From Methylovulum sp. (GTDB taxonomy: Bacteria > Pseudomonadota > Gammaproteobacteria > Methylococcales > Methylomonadaceae), in assembly GCA_028712695.1 (NCBI GenBank), contig JAQTQZ010000037.1, positions 1 through 33,245 on the forward strand: a DNA stretch of 33,245 bases, read 5' to 3'. The notes under the pieces are model-generated. The model made no database searches and had not been told where the DNA came from. It was given only the letters and a program-made list of their open reading frames with translations. Positions within the stretch are counted from its first letter, which is position 1, and every line of letters begins with the position of its first letter. Positions 7,996 to 17,500 of the stretch are shown here, piece after piece. The position numbers were made by a program, and so were the translations under genes.

Positions 7996-8024
7996 TTGCT
8001 TGTTATAGCCTAATTGGCTATACT
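7996..8024 (+). promoter_or_regulatory. Candidate brxR promoter
   Basis: TTGCTT (7996-8001) and TATACT (8019-8024) are 17 bases apart. The start of transcription would fall within a base or two of the ATG at 8032, so the message would be almost leaderless; there is indeed no clear ribosome site before brxR. A farther promoter near 7910-7938 is the alternative and would leave a leader of about 90 bases. Confidence 0.35.
8004..8022. promoter_or_regulatory. Probable BrxR operator, 7-base inverted repeat
   Basis: TATAGCC-TAATT-GGCTATA is a perfect inverted repeat ending ten bases before the brxR start and overlapping the candidate -10 box. BrxR proteins are known to bind inverted repeats upstream of their own gene, so autorepression at this site is likely. 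Confidence 0.6.
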
Positions 8025-8031
8025 TGAAACC

Positions 8032-8940
8032 ATGAAAAATAATCACTTAGAAAACAGTATTCCGAATGGGCTGGATCATTTAAGCCACGCACAAAGGGAG
8101 CGTTTGGCCTACATTGAATTCCGCCTGTATTTCCTTGGGGAAGCGCGTCGCCAGGATTTAATTCAACGGTTTGGGATAGCGCCTGCCGTTGCCACCAGGG
8201 ACTTTGCCCAATACAGGGAGTCTTTCCCGGAGAACATCAATTTTGATAACAAAACGAAACGTTATGTGTTGGGGGATGGTTTTTCGGCGGCATTCCGACA
8301 TGTTTCGGAGCGGGTGTTAACGGCCTTATCCCAAGGTTTTGGTGAGGGCGGGTCTAGCATGGGCGCTTTGCTGACCTGCGAACTTCCCCTGACGTTAAAT
8401 AACCCGTCCGTCGATATTCTCGCACCGGTCACACGGGCTATCCATAATAAGAAAGTGATCCGCATGGAATATAAGTCGTTCACCAGCGGAGCGAGTGTCC
8501 GTGAAATCATTCCATTCGCCTTAGTCAATGATGGCCTCCGTTGGCATGTCCGTGCGTATGACCGGAAATCCACCGAGTTCCGTGACTTTGTCCTTACCAG
8601 GATGTTGGCGACTACGGTGGTTGACAATAGCCCCATTGAAAACCATGAGCTAGCGGCGGCGGATATACAATGGAACCGGATAGTGGAGCTGGACTTGGTG
8701 CCCCACCCAAACCAGGAACATTCCCAAATTATTGAAGGCGACTATGGCATGATAGCGGGTGTGTTGCGGATCAATGTCAGGGCGGCCAATGCCGGCTATG
8801 TGCTTCGGCAATGGCTTGTCGATTGTTCGCCCAACCACTGCCTGAAGGGCAATGAATATAGGCTTTGGCTTAAAAACCACCTTGCCTTATATAACGTATC
8901 CAGTGCGTCGTTTGCGCCAGGGTACGAGGCGCCGGGTTAG
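8032..8940 (+). CDS. brxR: BrxR-type WYL-domain transcriptional regulator
   Basis: The ATG at 8032 gives 302 residues. The N-terminus (about 20-80) has a winged-helix pattern, with RRQDLIQRFGIAPAVATRDFAQYR as helix-turn-helix and the wing ending in KRYVLGDGF. The centre carries a WYL core (KKVIRMEYKSFTSG, then LRWHVRAYDRKS and FRDFVLTRM), followed by a C-terminal extension. This is the wHTH-WYL-C-terminal layout of BrxR, the regulator that opens many type I BREX operons and represses them by binding an inverted repeat; such a site is at 8004-8022. The WYL domain is thought to sense a nucleic-acid or nucleotide ligand. The gene reads with the BREX genes, separated from brxA by 62 bases, and diverges from the GTPase-system operon, which it might also control. 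Confidence 0.85.
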   Translation: MKNNHLENSIPNGLDHLSHAQRERLAYIEFRLYFLGEARRQDLIQRFGIAPAVATRDFAQYRESFPENINFDNKTKRYVLGDGFSAAFRHVSERVLTALSQGFGEGGSSMGALLTCELPLTLNNPSVDILAPVTRAIHNKKVIRMEYKSFTSGASVREIIPFALVNDGLRWHVRAYDRKSTEFRDFVLTRMLATTVVDNSPIENHELAAADIQWNRIVELDLVPHPNQEHSQIIEGDYGMIAGVLRINVRAANAGYVLRQWLVDCSPNHCLKGNEYRLWLKNHLALYNVSSASFAPGYEAPG

Positions 8941-9002
8941 ATTTACAAGGCTGTCCGAAAACTGGACGGGGTTTACATGACGGGCAATTTTTTGAATATA
9001 CT

Positions 9003-9596
9003 GTGAACGCTTATTACAACGCCGAAATTTCCGCCGGCTCCCTGATGCCCTTAGAAAGCCGCCGTATCGCGGCATTTTTATTGGGCCATCCTGATGATAA
9101 GGCCTGGAAACAGGCCTTGGTTGACGATAACCTATTGCAAAAGAAAGCCCCGGCCACGGCGTTACGCCAAGCCGGTTTGATCAGAAAACGCCTGAAGACG
9201 CTTGATGAAACCGGTTTGGACATGATCGCCCATCGGGAAAAAGAAGTGAGCATCCAACTTTTATTGGTTGCCGCCGCCAAACACAGCCAATTGCTGGCCG
9301 ATTACATAAGGGACGTTTACATAGGCCATCAACGCCGGTTAGATTTGGCGCTAACTCCGCTGGATTGGGACGGCTTCTTAAACGAATGCCGACATAGGGA
9401 TTCCTCCGTGGCGCACTGGTCAACCGCAACACAAGCCAAATTGTTCCAGGTTATCCGCCGTATCCTGGTAGAAGCCAACTATCTTGAAAATTCCAGCAGC
9501 ATGAAACTGACCCCGCATTCTTTACATCCCGATGTCCGGCATTACCTGTCAGTCCATGGCGATACCGCCCTAATCGAACTCCTGGAGCGGGCCTAA
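9003..9596 (+). CDS. brxA: BREX protein BrxA (DUF1819)
   Basis: The GTG at 9003 gives 197 residues starting MNAYYNAEISAGSLMPLESRRIAAFLL, the typical opening of BrxA, in which a Y-x-A-x-I-x-AGSL-x-x-x-E-x-x-x-IA run is conserved. The body is helical with several basic segments; BrxA is reported to be a small DNA-binding protein needed for BREX host protection. A TATACT box lies directly before the GTG (8997-9002), so a second, nearly leaderless start site is possible; no ribosome site is visible. It overlaps brxB by one base (TAATG). Length matches the family. Confidence 0.9.
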   Translation: MNAYYNAEISAGSLMPLESRRIAAFLLGHPDDKAWKQALVDDNLLQKKAPATALRQAGLIRKRLKTLDETGLDMIAHREKEVSIQLLLVAAAKHSQLLADYIRDVYIGHQRRLDLALTPLDWDGFLNECRHRDSSVAHWSTATQAKLFQVIRRILVEANYLENSSSMKLTPHSLHPDVRHYLSVHGDTALIELLERA

Positions 9597-10180
9597 TGGC
9601 ATTGACCTTCGAAGAACGGCTCAATCAAATCCTGCCAAAAATTGCCTCTGATGATTTCTTGAACAGCAAAGGCCTCGGCAATGAAATTGGCTTTTGGATT
9701 TTTGACTATCCGCCCGAACGCGAAATGGACATGCGGGATTTTCTGACCCGGACGGTGATCACCAGCCTGAACAAGTCACAGCCGCCTATCCGTGCGGAAG
9801 CCATCAACTTGTTTGAACTCGTGATCCACACACTTGAGGAGCGCAAGCTGCTCGACAAGGCTATCGACATGCAGCGCACGAAAGGCGACGGGGCGATCAT
9901 GGCGGCTTTGCGCCCGGTGCTTAAAGAAGATAAATTGGCGCAGAAAATAGCGTCGATGGTCGATCTGGACAACTGCGACGTGCTGATCCTATGGGGGGTC
10001 GGTAGTGCGTATCCCATGCTCAGGACACACACCTTACTGTCGGCGCTGCATCCCTTGATGGGCAGGACACCGTTGCTGATGTTTTACCCTGGCCGTTATG
10101 ACGGCTATTCATTGCGCCTGTTCAACAAACTGTCCGAAGACCATTACTACCGGGCCTTCAGATTGATACCCGACATGTAA
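9596..10180 (+). CDS. brxB: BREX protein BrxB (DUF1788)
   Basis: The protein has 194 residues. Typical DUF1788 features are visible: the opening FEERLNQIL, FWIFDYPPEREMDMRDFL in the first third, CDVLILWGVGSAYPMLRTHTLLSALHPLM in the second half, and LLMFYPGRYDGYSLRLF near the end. BrxB has no known catalytic activity and is an essential BREX component, probably part of the complex with BrxC and PglZ. Its ATG shares the last A of the brxA stop, with GGAG upstream inside brxA, so the two are translationally coupled. A 46-base gap to brxC carries the brxC ribosome site. Confidence 0.92.
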   Translation: MALTFEERLNQILPKIASDDFLNSKGLGNEIGFWIFDYPPEREMDMRDFLTRTVITSLNKSQPPIRAEAINLFELVIHTLEERKLLDKAIDMQRTKGDGAIMAALRPVLKEDKLAQKIASMVDLDNCDVLILWGVGSAYPMLRTHTLLSALHPLMGRTPLLMFYPGRYDGYSLRLFNKLSEDHYYRAFRLIPDM

Positions 10181-10226
10181 CACCCATTCAAGTAACCACC
10201 CCGCCGCCAATAGAGAAGAGAGCAAC

Positions 10227-13200
10227 ATGGAGATAAAGGAACTGTTCATCAAGCCGATTGACCGCCCGATCAATGGGGTCATCAAGGCCGACCAATTGGA
10301 TGCGGAAAGCATCTGGCAGGAATTGGAAGAATACGTCGTCACCAAACAGCTCACCGAATATTTTCGGAAATTCTTCGATGCTTACCTGGCCGCCGCCGAA
10401 CAGCCAAAAGACCCGACCATTACCGCCCGGATGGGCGTCTGGGTTTCCGGTTTCTTCGGTTCAGGAAAATCCCATTACATCAAAATCTTGTCTTATTTGC
10501 TGGAAAACCATGAAGCGGTTGACCCCAAAACCGGCAACCGTAAAAAAGCCGCAGAGTTTTTTGACGACCATAAAATCAAAGACCCGCTGCTGCTGGCTGA
10601 CATCCACAGAGCCATTAAAGGGACTGCCGATGTCATCCTGTTTAACATTGATGCCAAAGCGGACGCCAAATCCGAACGCGACGCCATTGTCCAAGTTTTT
10701 CTGAGGGTGTTTAACGAAAAACTGGGGCTGTGTGGCGATGCCCCGCATATCGCTGAAATGGAGCGTTACCTGATTGCCAAAGGGGCTTACGGCACCTTCA
10801 AAAACCTCTTCCAAAGCCAAAACGGCAATGCTTGGGAACAGGAACGCGATGCAGTCGATTTCCTGCGTGATGACGTGGTCGCCGCCTTGGCGCAATCCCT
10901 CAACATGACGGAAGCATCCGCCGGAGTTTGGTTTGACAACGCCCGTGACAGTTACCGCATCAACATTGAAGGCTTGGCAAAGTTGGTGCGTGAGTATTTG
11001 GACAGCAAACCCGACGGCCATCGGGTCATTTTTCTGGCCGATGAGGTCGGGCAGTTTATCGGGGACAACACCCAGCTGATGCTGAGCCTGCAAACCATCG
11101 TGGAGCAGTTGGGCACACTGTGCCAAGGGCGTGCCTGGGTGATCGTCACCAGCCAGGAAGATATTGACGCCGCCATTGGCGGAACCAATAAAACCAAGTC
11201 CCAAGACTTTTCCAAAATTCAGGCCCGCTTCCATACCCGCTTGTCCTTGGCCAGTTCCAACACCGACGAAGTCATTGGTGAGCGTTTGCTGTCCAAAACC
11301 GAAGAAGCCCATGTGGCCTTACGCGATGTCTACGCCCAAAAAGGCGACATTATCAACAACCAGCTGTCATTTCATGGCAATGCCGCCAACCTGCGGGGAT
11401 TTAAGGATGCGGCTGAATTTGTCGCCTTTTATCCGTTTACCCCTTACCAATTCCAGCTTTTACAAAAAATCTTCGAGTCGATCCGCAAAGTGGGGGCGAC
11501 CGGCAAACATTTGTCACGCGGGGAGCGTTCCTTATTGGACGCTTTCCAGTCGGCGGCAGTACAAAATGCCGACAAGCCCATTAATGCCCTGATACCCTTG
11601 TATGACTTTTATCCGTCCATCGACAGCTTTATTGACAGCATGGCCAAGAAGTCAATTGACCAAGCCCCTGATAATCCGGCGCTGGAACCCTACGACACCC
11701 AATTGCTTAAAGCGCTGTTCCTGATCCGCTACATCACAGAAACCATCAAGCCCACCATTGAAAATCTGGCGACGCTGTGTCTTGAGGAAGTGGATGCCGA
11801 CAAACTCAGCCTCAAACGCCGTATCCAAGAATCCTTGGCCAGGCTGGAGCAACAGCAACTGATCAGCCGTAACGGCGACCACTGGTTTTTCCTGACCAAT
11901 GAAGAGCGTGATGTCGCCAGGGAACTTGGCCATGTCGATGTGTCATCCTCGGAACGGGCCCGTTTGCTGTCTGAACTGGTTTTCGAGGAAATCCTCCGCA
12001 GCCAAACCAAAGTCCGCCACCGTGACACCAAAGGCGACTACGAATTCAACCGCCTGCTGGATGGTGCGCCGTGGAAAACCGCCAACCATGCCCTGACACT
12101 GGAAATACTCACGCCCTTAGGCGATGACTATGAAAAGATGCACGAATCCACCTGTATCTTACGCAGCACCGAATCGACAGGCCGGGCCATCCTGCGCATG
12201 GCGGAAGGCCAACGCCTTTATGAAGAGCTGACGCTGTACCTGCAAATTGAAAAATACATCATCAGCCCTAAGGCCGACCAAGCCACACCGTCATTAAAAC
12301 GTATCCTGGCCGACCGTAAGGATGAAAACCGTGAGCGGAAACTGCGCCTGACTGAACAGCTCAGCATACTGATGGTGACCGGGGATTTTTATGTGTTGGG
12401 GCAAAAACCCGACATTAAGGCCGGACTGCACCCGACTAGCTTGTTGGATGAGCTGGTCAATTATTTGATCGACAACACCTACTTCAAACTGCCTTATCTC
12501 AAATACCGCACACCTGACCCTATCGCCGAAATCAAAGCCGTCCTTTCCGGTGATGACATCAAGCCACTGTTGCAGGATGCCCAAAACGAAGAACTCAACC
12601 CGCTGGCGGTCAACGAGCTGCGCCAATACCTGTTGTTGGCGGCCTCAGAAAAGCGCGTTTTGCTGTCCGACCTCATTGACCGTTTTACTGGCATCCCGTG
12701 GGGTTGGAAACCGGAATGGGAAATTGTCTTGCTGATTGCCCGGCTTTACATGGCGGGTGAGATCAAACTGATGCTCGAAGGCGCTGACATTGAACCTAAA
12801 GCCGCCATAGACCCGTTGACCAAATCCGTCCGTTTTAAACAAGTTTCCCTGCTCAAACGTAAATCGGCGGATAGCGTCTCGCTCAAACGCGCACGCGACT
12901 TGCACCGTGAACTGTTTGCCAAATTGCCCAGGGAAGAGGAAGACGGCTTGGTCACGGATACCCGTGACAGCTTCACGCTCTGGCAGAACGAACTCAAAAA
13001 CACTAGCCATGCGGCGGCGGGAAAATATCATCCCGGCAAAACTGTCATTGACCAAGCCCTTGCCAAGATAGGCAAACAACTGGCGATCCGCGACAGTTAC
13101 GAATTCATCGACACCTTCCTGGCGGGCAAAGACGATTGGCTGGATTTGCGGGAAGACAGCCACGATGTCACCAGTTTCTACAAAACCCAACTGACAACCT

Positions 13201-13832
13201 GGCAGCGTATGTTGGACGCATTGGCTACTTTTGCCGAGAACCACGAAGCCTTGCAGCAAGACAGTAACGCCGCCAACGCCCTCAAAGAGCTAAACGCCAT
13301 CCGGGATAATCCGACGCCATACAGTCAGATCAACCGCATCGCCCCATTGCTCGGCACGGTTGAAACGGTCAACGGACGCTTGGCGGACAACGAACGGGAA
13401 GCGGCCTTAGTGGCCATAGAACCCAAACTGGCCGAAATTGATAGCGCCTTGGCGCAAATCAATGCCAGCGCCGAATTGCGTAACAAAACCCTATATCCAC
13501 TGCAACAACTCAAGCTCAAGATTGCCGGATTGACCAGCATCCCCCAAATCCGCTATCTGGCTGAACAAGCCAGCACGTTATTGGATGAGGCGATGGATAA
13601 GATTGCCGCTAGCCAAAAGCAACCGCCAGTTAGCAGTAAAGAACCCGGCACAAGTAGCACAGCCAAGCCAAGCCATCACACCGCACCCAAACCTGTTAAA
13701 GTGGTTAATGCCCAAGCGTTAAGCAGCAAAACCTATCTGGAAACCGAAGCGGAAGTGGACGCTTACCTTGCCAAACTCAGGCAGGAGCTGGTGGCGATCC
13801 TGCAAGAAGGCAAAAAAGCCCGGATTCAATAA
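10227..13832 (+). CDS. brxC: BREX ATPase BrxC
   Basis: The protein has 1201 residues, usual for BrxC (PglY relative). The P-loop GFFGSGKS is at 75-82, followed by HYIKILSYLLEN. The Walker B is VIFLADEVGQF near 267-277, and VTSQEDIDAAIGG follows as the sensor region. The central and C-terminal parts are mostly helical and include long charged stretches fit for coiled coils; residues ~1130-1160 form a Pro/Ser/Lys-rich linker before a final helix. BrxC is a large AAA-type ATPase that works with PglZ and PglX in host modification and phage exclusion. AGAGAAGAGAGCAAC precedes the ATG. The frame is intact and base composition matches brxA and brxB. Confidence 0.93.
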   Translation: MEIKELFIKPIDRPINGVIKADQLDAESIWQELEEYVVTKQLTEYFRKFFDAYLAAAEQPKDPTITARMGVWVSGFFGSGKSHYIKILSYLLENHEAVDPKTGNRKKAAEFFDDHKIKDPLLLADIHRAIKGTADVILFNIDAKADAKSERDAIVQVFLRVFNEKLGLCGDAPHIAEMERYLIAKGAYGTFKNLFQSQNGNAWEQERDAVDFLRDDVVAALAQSLNMTEASAGVWFDNARDSYRINIEGLAKLVREYLDSKPDGHRVIFLADEVGQFIGDNTQLMLSLQTIVEQLGTLCQGRAWVIVTSQEDIDAAIGGTNKTKSQDFSKIQARFHTRLSLASSNTDEVIGERLLSKTEEAHVALRDVYAQKGDIINNQLSFHGNAANLRGFKDAAEFVAFYPFTPYQFQLLQKIFESIRKVGATGKHLSRGERSLLDAFQSAAVQNADKPINALIPLYDFYPSIDSFIDSMAKKSIDQAPDNPALEPYDTQLLKALFLIRYITETIKPTIENLATLCLEEVDADKLSLKRRIQESLARLEQQQLISRNGDHWFFLTNEERDVARELGHVDVSSSERARLLSELVFEEILRSQTKVRHRDTKGDYEFNRLLDGAPWKTANHALTLEILTPLGDDYEKMHESTCILRSTESTGRAILRMAEGQRLYEELTLYLQIEKYIISPKADQATPSLKRILADRKDENRERKLRLTEQLSILMVTGDFYVLGQKPDIKAGLHPTSLLDELVNYLIDNTYFKLPYLKYRTPDPIAEIKAVLSGDDIKPLLQDAQNEELNPLAVNELRQYLLLAASEKRVLLSDLIDRFTGIPWGWKPEWEIVLLIARLYMAGEIKLMLEGADIEPKAAIDPLTKSVRFKQVSLLKRKSADSVSLKRARDLHRELFAKLPREEEDGLVTDTRDSFTLWQNELKNTSHAAAGKYHPGKTVIDQALAKIGKQLAIRDSYEFIDTFLAGKDDWLDLREDSHDVTSFYKTQLTTWQRMLDALATFAENHEALQQDSNAANALKELNAIRDNPTPYSQINRIAPLLGTVETVNGRLADNEREAALVAIEPKLAEIDSALAQINASAELRNKTLYPLQQLKLKIAGLTSIPQIRYLAEQASTLLDEAMDKIAASQKQPPVSSKEPGTSSTAKPSHHTAPKPVKVVNAQALSSKTYLETEAEVDAYLAKLRQELVAILQEGKKARIQ

Positions 13833-13866
13833 TGACCGTCATAAACCCATTTTTACGGAGATACCC

Positions 13867-13923
13867 ATGAGTGCCATCCATCAGAGCCTAAAAATTAATT
13901 GGATAAATCGCTATGAACCCTGA
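13867..13923 (+). CDS. 18-residue upstream frame before the antitoxin
   Basis: ATG at 13867 follows ACGGAGATACCC, the best ribosome site in this gap, and encodes MSAIHQSLKINWINRYEP before stopping 11 bases into the antitoxin gene. The antitoxin's own ATG (13913) has no clear ribosome site. The short frame may serve as a leader whose translation feeds ribosomes to the antitoxin, or it may be the original antitoxin N-terminus cut off by a small frameshift. Function unproven. Confidence 0.35.
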   Translation: MSAIHQSLKINWINRYEP

Positions 13924-14140
13924 ACGACTTGTATTTACGGACACTCCGGCCTTCATACCCGTGCCGGCAGCATTGCAACACCGCAAAGTTGAGGTGATTC
14001 TTTGGCCATTGGATGATGAACCCGTACCCGAAGTAAACCCGGCAGCGGCATGGTCAGATTTTTTCAATCAATTCAGCCGTCAGGTTGACGATGCAACACC
14101 TTGTGCGCGGGAAGAACTCTATGCCGACCGTTTGCGTTGA
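13913..14140 (+). CDS. Antitoxin-like partner of PIN toxin
   Basis: The protein has 75 residues. ERLVFTDTPAFIPVPAALQHRKVEVILWPLDDE resembles the short antitoxins (many with a beta-strand-rich N-terminus) encoded directly upstream of VapC-type PIN toxins. The C-terminal half, with FFNQFSRQVDD, is probably the toxin-wrapping helix. It overlaps the toxin start by 20 bases, the normal layout of such pairs. The pair stands inside the BREX operon, 80 bases after brxC and 9 bases before pglX, on the same strand. Confidence 0.65.
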   Translation: MNPERLVFTDTPAFIPVPAALQHRKVEVILWPLDDEPVPEVNPAAAWSDFFNQFSRQVDDATPCAREELYADRLR

Positions 14141-14534
14141 CACTAATATCTGGATTTACGCGCTCAGTATCCCCAGTGCCGGCGATGCCAGCAAACATCA
14201 GCTTGCGCAAACGGGCATCCAGAATGCCGGAAAAATTACCCTCACACCTCAGATTATTAATGAACTCGGCTTTGCCCTAAAGCGTAAACACGCTTGGACG
14301 GACAACGACCTTCAGCCTATGTTTACGCGGCTGCTGGAAAGTTGCACATTTTTTATACCCACACAAAATTGGCATCTTTACGCACTCAACTTACGCACAA
14401 CCTTCGCTTTGTCCTATTGGGATAGCCTGATTGTCGCCGCCGCCCTGGAAGCGGGTTGTCATACCCTGATTTCCGAAGACATGCAGCATCAACAACAAAT
14501 TGACGGCCTTCGGATCATTAACCCTTTTATATAA
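14121..14534 (+). CDS. PIN-domain ribonuclease toxin (VapC-like)
   Basis: I choose ATG at 14121 (MPTVCVDTNIWIYAL), which puts the first catalytic Asp at residue 7 as usual for the family; GGAAGA lies upstream. The protein has 137 residues. PIN acidic positions are visible: D7 in VDTN, E in IINELG, D in SYWDSLIVAAALEAG, and D in LISEDM. PIN toxins cut RNA using Mg2+ held by these acids and are restrained by their antitoxin. Placed between brxC and pglX, it could ensure cell death or dormancy if the BREX operon is lost or shut off, or may simply have inserted there. Expression probably follows the BREX transcript. Confidence 0.85.
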   Translation: MPTVCVDTNIWIYALSIPSAGDASKHQLAQTGIQNAGKITLTPQIINELGFALKRKHAWTDNDLQPMFTRLLESCTFFIPTQNWHLYALNLRTTFALSYWDSLIVAAALEAGCHTLISEDMQHQQQIDGLRIINPFI

Positions 14535-14542
14535 AATCACGG

Positions 14543-17500
14543 ATGAACAAAGCCAAACTCAAAACCTACGCCCCAGAGGCCCGTAAAGATTTTATCGCCG
14601 CCGTTACCGCCCGCGCCAACCGGATCGGGCTGGCGGAAAAAAACGGTAAACTGGAAATAGCCACGGCTGAAAAAAATGGCGATTTCGTCATCATTGCCGG
14701 ACAATCCTGGCCGTCCAAAATCAGCCGCCAACGCGACAATCTTATTGCCCGCATCAACAAAGACGGCTTTAGCCAAACGATGGAAGCCGTCGCCTACACC
14801 TGGTTTAACCGTTTCGCCGCCTTGCGTTACCTGGAAATCCACGACTACCTCAGCCACGGTTATCGCGCCCTGTCCAGTCGGGATGGCGGATTGCCGGAAC
14901 TACTGAACGCGGCGGCGGAACTGGCACAAAACGGCGACTTGCCCGATCTGAACGCCGAGCAAGCCATCGCGCTCAAACTGGCGGGCGACAAAGACGGCGA
15001 ACTGTACCGCCTGGCCCTAATTGCCCAATGCAACGCCTTAGCCAAAGCCATGCCGTTTTTGTTTGAACGCATCGACAATGAAAGCGAACTGCTGCTGCCC
15101 GACAATTTATTGCTGACCGATTCGGTCATTGCCAAACTGGTTGCCGCCATCCCTGAACAAGATTGGCAAGAAGTGGAAATCATCGGCTGGCTGTACCAGT
15201 TTTACATCAGCGAGAAAAAAGACCAAGTCATCGGCAAAGTGGTTAAATCTGAAGACATCCCCGCCGCCACCCAACTTTTTACCCCGAACTGGATAGTCAA
15301 ATACCTGGTGCAAAACAGCGTCGGACGTTTGTGGACAATGGCAAATCCAGAATCGACGCTAAAAAACCAATGGGAATATTACATTAAACCCGCCGAGCAA
15401 ACGCCGGAAGTACAGGCGCAACTGGATGCGCTCATCCTGTCCCGCATGACAGAAGATGGCGGTAGCCTTAATCCTGAATCCATCACCGTACTTGACCCCG
15501 CCTGTGGTTCAGGTCATATCTTGGTGGAAGCCTACGACCTATTAAAAGCCATTTATCTGGAACGCGGCTACCCGCTGCGCAGCATTCCCCGCCTGATACT
15601 GGAAAAAAACCTCTACGGCTTGGACATTGATGACCGGGCGGCACAATTGGCGGGTTTTGCCTTGCTGATGAAAGCCCGCGCCGATGACAGGCGTTTGTTC
15701 GACAATCCGCTCAAACTTAACGTGCTGGCTTTACAGGAAACCAAAGGATTGGATGCGGATGAAATTGTCCAATCACTTAGTAATGTCCTTGCTAAGCCAG
15801 TCGAAGTACTTAATATCCGCAAACTGATCGACACCTTTGACCATGCCAAAACCTTGGGCTCACTGATTCAAATTCCATTCGATTTGAATGCGAAACTGCC
15901 AGCATTAGACACCCTTTTACAGTTGGCTGTCCAGAGCGGCGATCTACTTGTTCAAGCGGCGGCATTGAATCTGTTACCATTTGTGCGGCAGGCACTAATT
16001 TTGGGAATGCCGTTTGATGCGGTAGTCGCGAATCCGCCGTATATGGGTAGCAAGGGGATGAATGCCGCACTTAAGCTAATGGCTCAAGATAAATTCCCTA
16101 ACTCAAAATCCGATCTGTTTTCGATTTTTATTGAAAGAATTTTTGAGCTTTCCAAACAAGGTGGACTATGTGGAATTATGTCCCCCTTCGTATGGATGTT
16201 CCTTAAATCATACGAAGAACTCAGGAAAAAAATTCTTGATGATTATTCGTTGCTTTCGTTAGTACAGCCCGAATATCACTCATTCTTTGAGTCTGCATAT
16301 GTGCCTATATGCGCATTTATAGTTCAAGTTGTTCCAACTAATTTCCGAGGAACGTTCTTTGACCTGACTTCATTTTACGGATCTGAAGAGCAGCCCAAGA
16401 AGTTGAAAGAAGCTATTCGAACTGTTGATGTCGATTACAAGCACACCCTAGAACAAAATGACTTTCAGGATGTTCCTGGGTCAGCGATTGCGTATTTTGT
16501 TAGTGAGCGTGCCTTGAAAATATTCAAGAGATCAATTTCATTACGGGCTATCGGATCACCACGGCAGGGTTTGGCGACTGCGGACAACAACCAGTTTCTT
16601 CGTCTATGGAGCGAAGTGGAGTTATCGCGCGTAAAGTTTGATGCTGTGTCTCGACAAAAAGCCGCAGAAACTACAGCAAGATGGTTTCCTTACAATAAGG
16701 GTGGGGCTTTTCGGAAATGGTATGGAAATCAAGAATGGGTTGTTAACTGGGAAAATGACGGTCATAGCATTAGATTTTTTGGAACTGAATCTGGAGGCAG
16801 GCCCAAGTCGGTATGCCGAAACCCTGACTACTATTTTTCTTGTTGCATAAGTTGGTCTAAGGTCACAGTTGGTGGATTTTCGGTGAGATATTTTCCACCT
16901 GGATTTGTATTCGATGTAGCTGGTTGCTCAATATTCGAAGTTAGTGAGGGAGCATTACCATGGCTTGCTTGCGTATTGAACTCTGCGCTAACAAAACCTT
17001 TATTGTCAGATTTGGCACAGACGTTGAACTTTGAGGTTGGTCAAGTTGGAAGTTTCCCCATAATTCACTCTTGGGAAAAATTAAAACTGGATGCTAAAGA
17101 AATATTTCAATCTTGCGTCGAAATCGCAAAGCTAGACTGGGACTCTTACGAAATGTCGTGGGATTTTCAGGTATTGCCTTGGATAGTTCCGACTATTCAA
17201 TCAAGCAATGTGGCAAAGTCGTGGGATTGTTGGAGAAGCGTGTGCAATGCTCGAATCAGAGAGATGAAGACCCTTGAGCAGAAAAACAACCACCTCTTCA
17301 TCGAAGCCTATGGCCTGCAAGATGAACTTTCCGCTGAAGTCTCTGAAGATAAGATCACCCTCTACCGAGCCGACCGTGAAAAAGACTGCCAACGCCTGAT
17401 CTCTTACACCATCGGCTGCATGATGGGGCGTTATAGCTTGGACGAACCGGGTTTAATCTACGCCCAATCGGGTAATATCGGCTTTGACCCTGAGCGTTAC

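Noticed and set aside
10461-11312. 283-codon minus-strand open frame
   Set aside because: It is antisense to the P-loop and Walker B region of brxC and arises from the codon bias of that gene.
12645-13259. 204-codon minus-strand open frame
   Set aside because: Antisense to intact brxC, with no recognisable domain or ribosome site.
16000-17300. pglX as a broken gene, because of its odd composition
   Set aside because: The frame is continuous over all 1194 codons, so exchange of a segment explains it better than decay.
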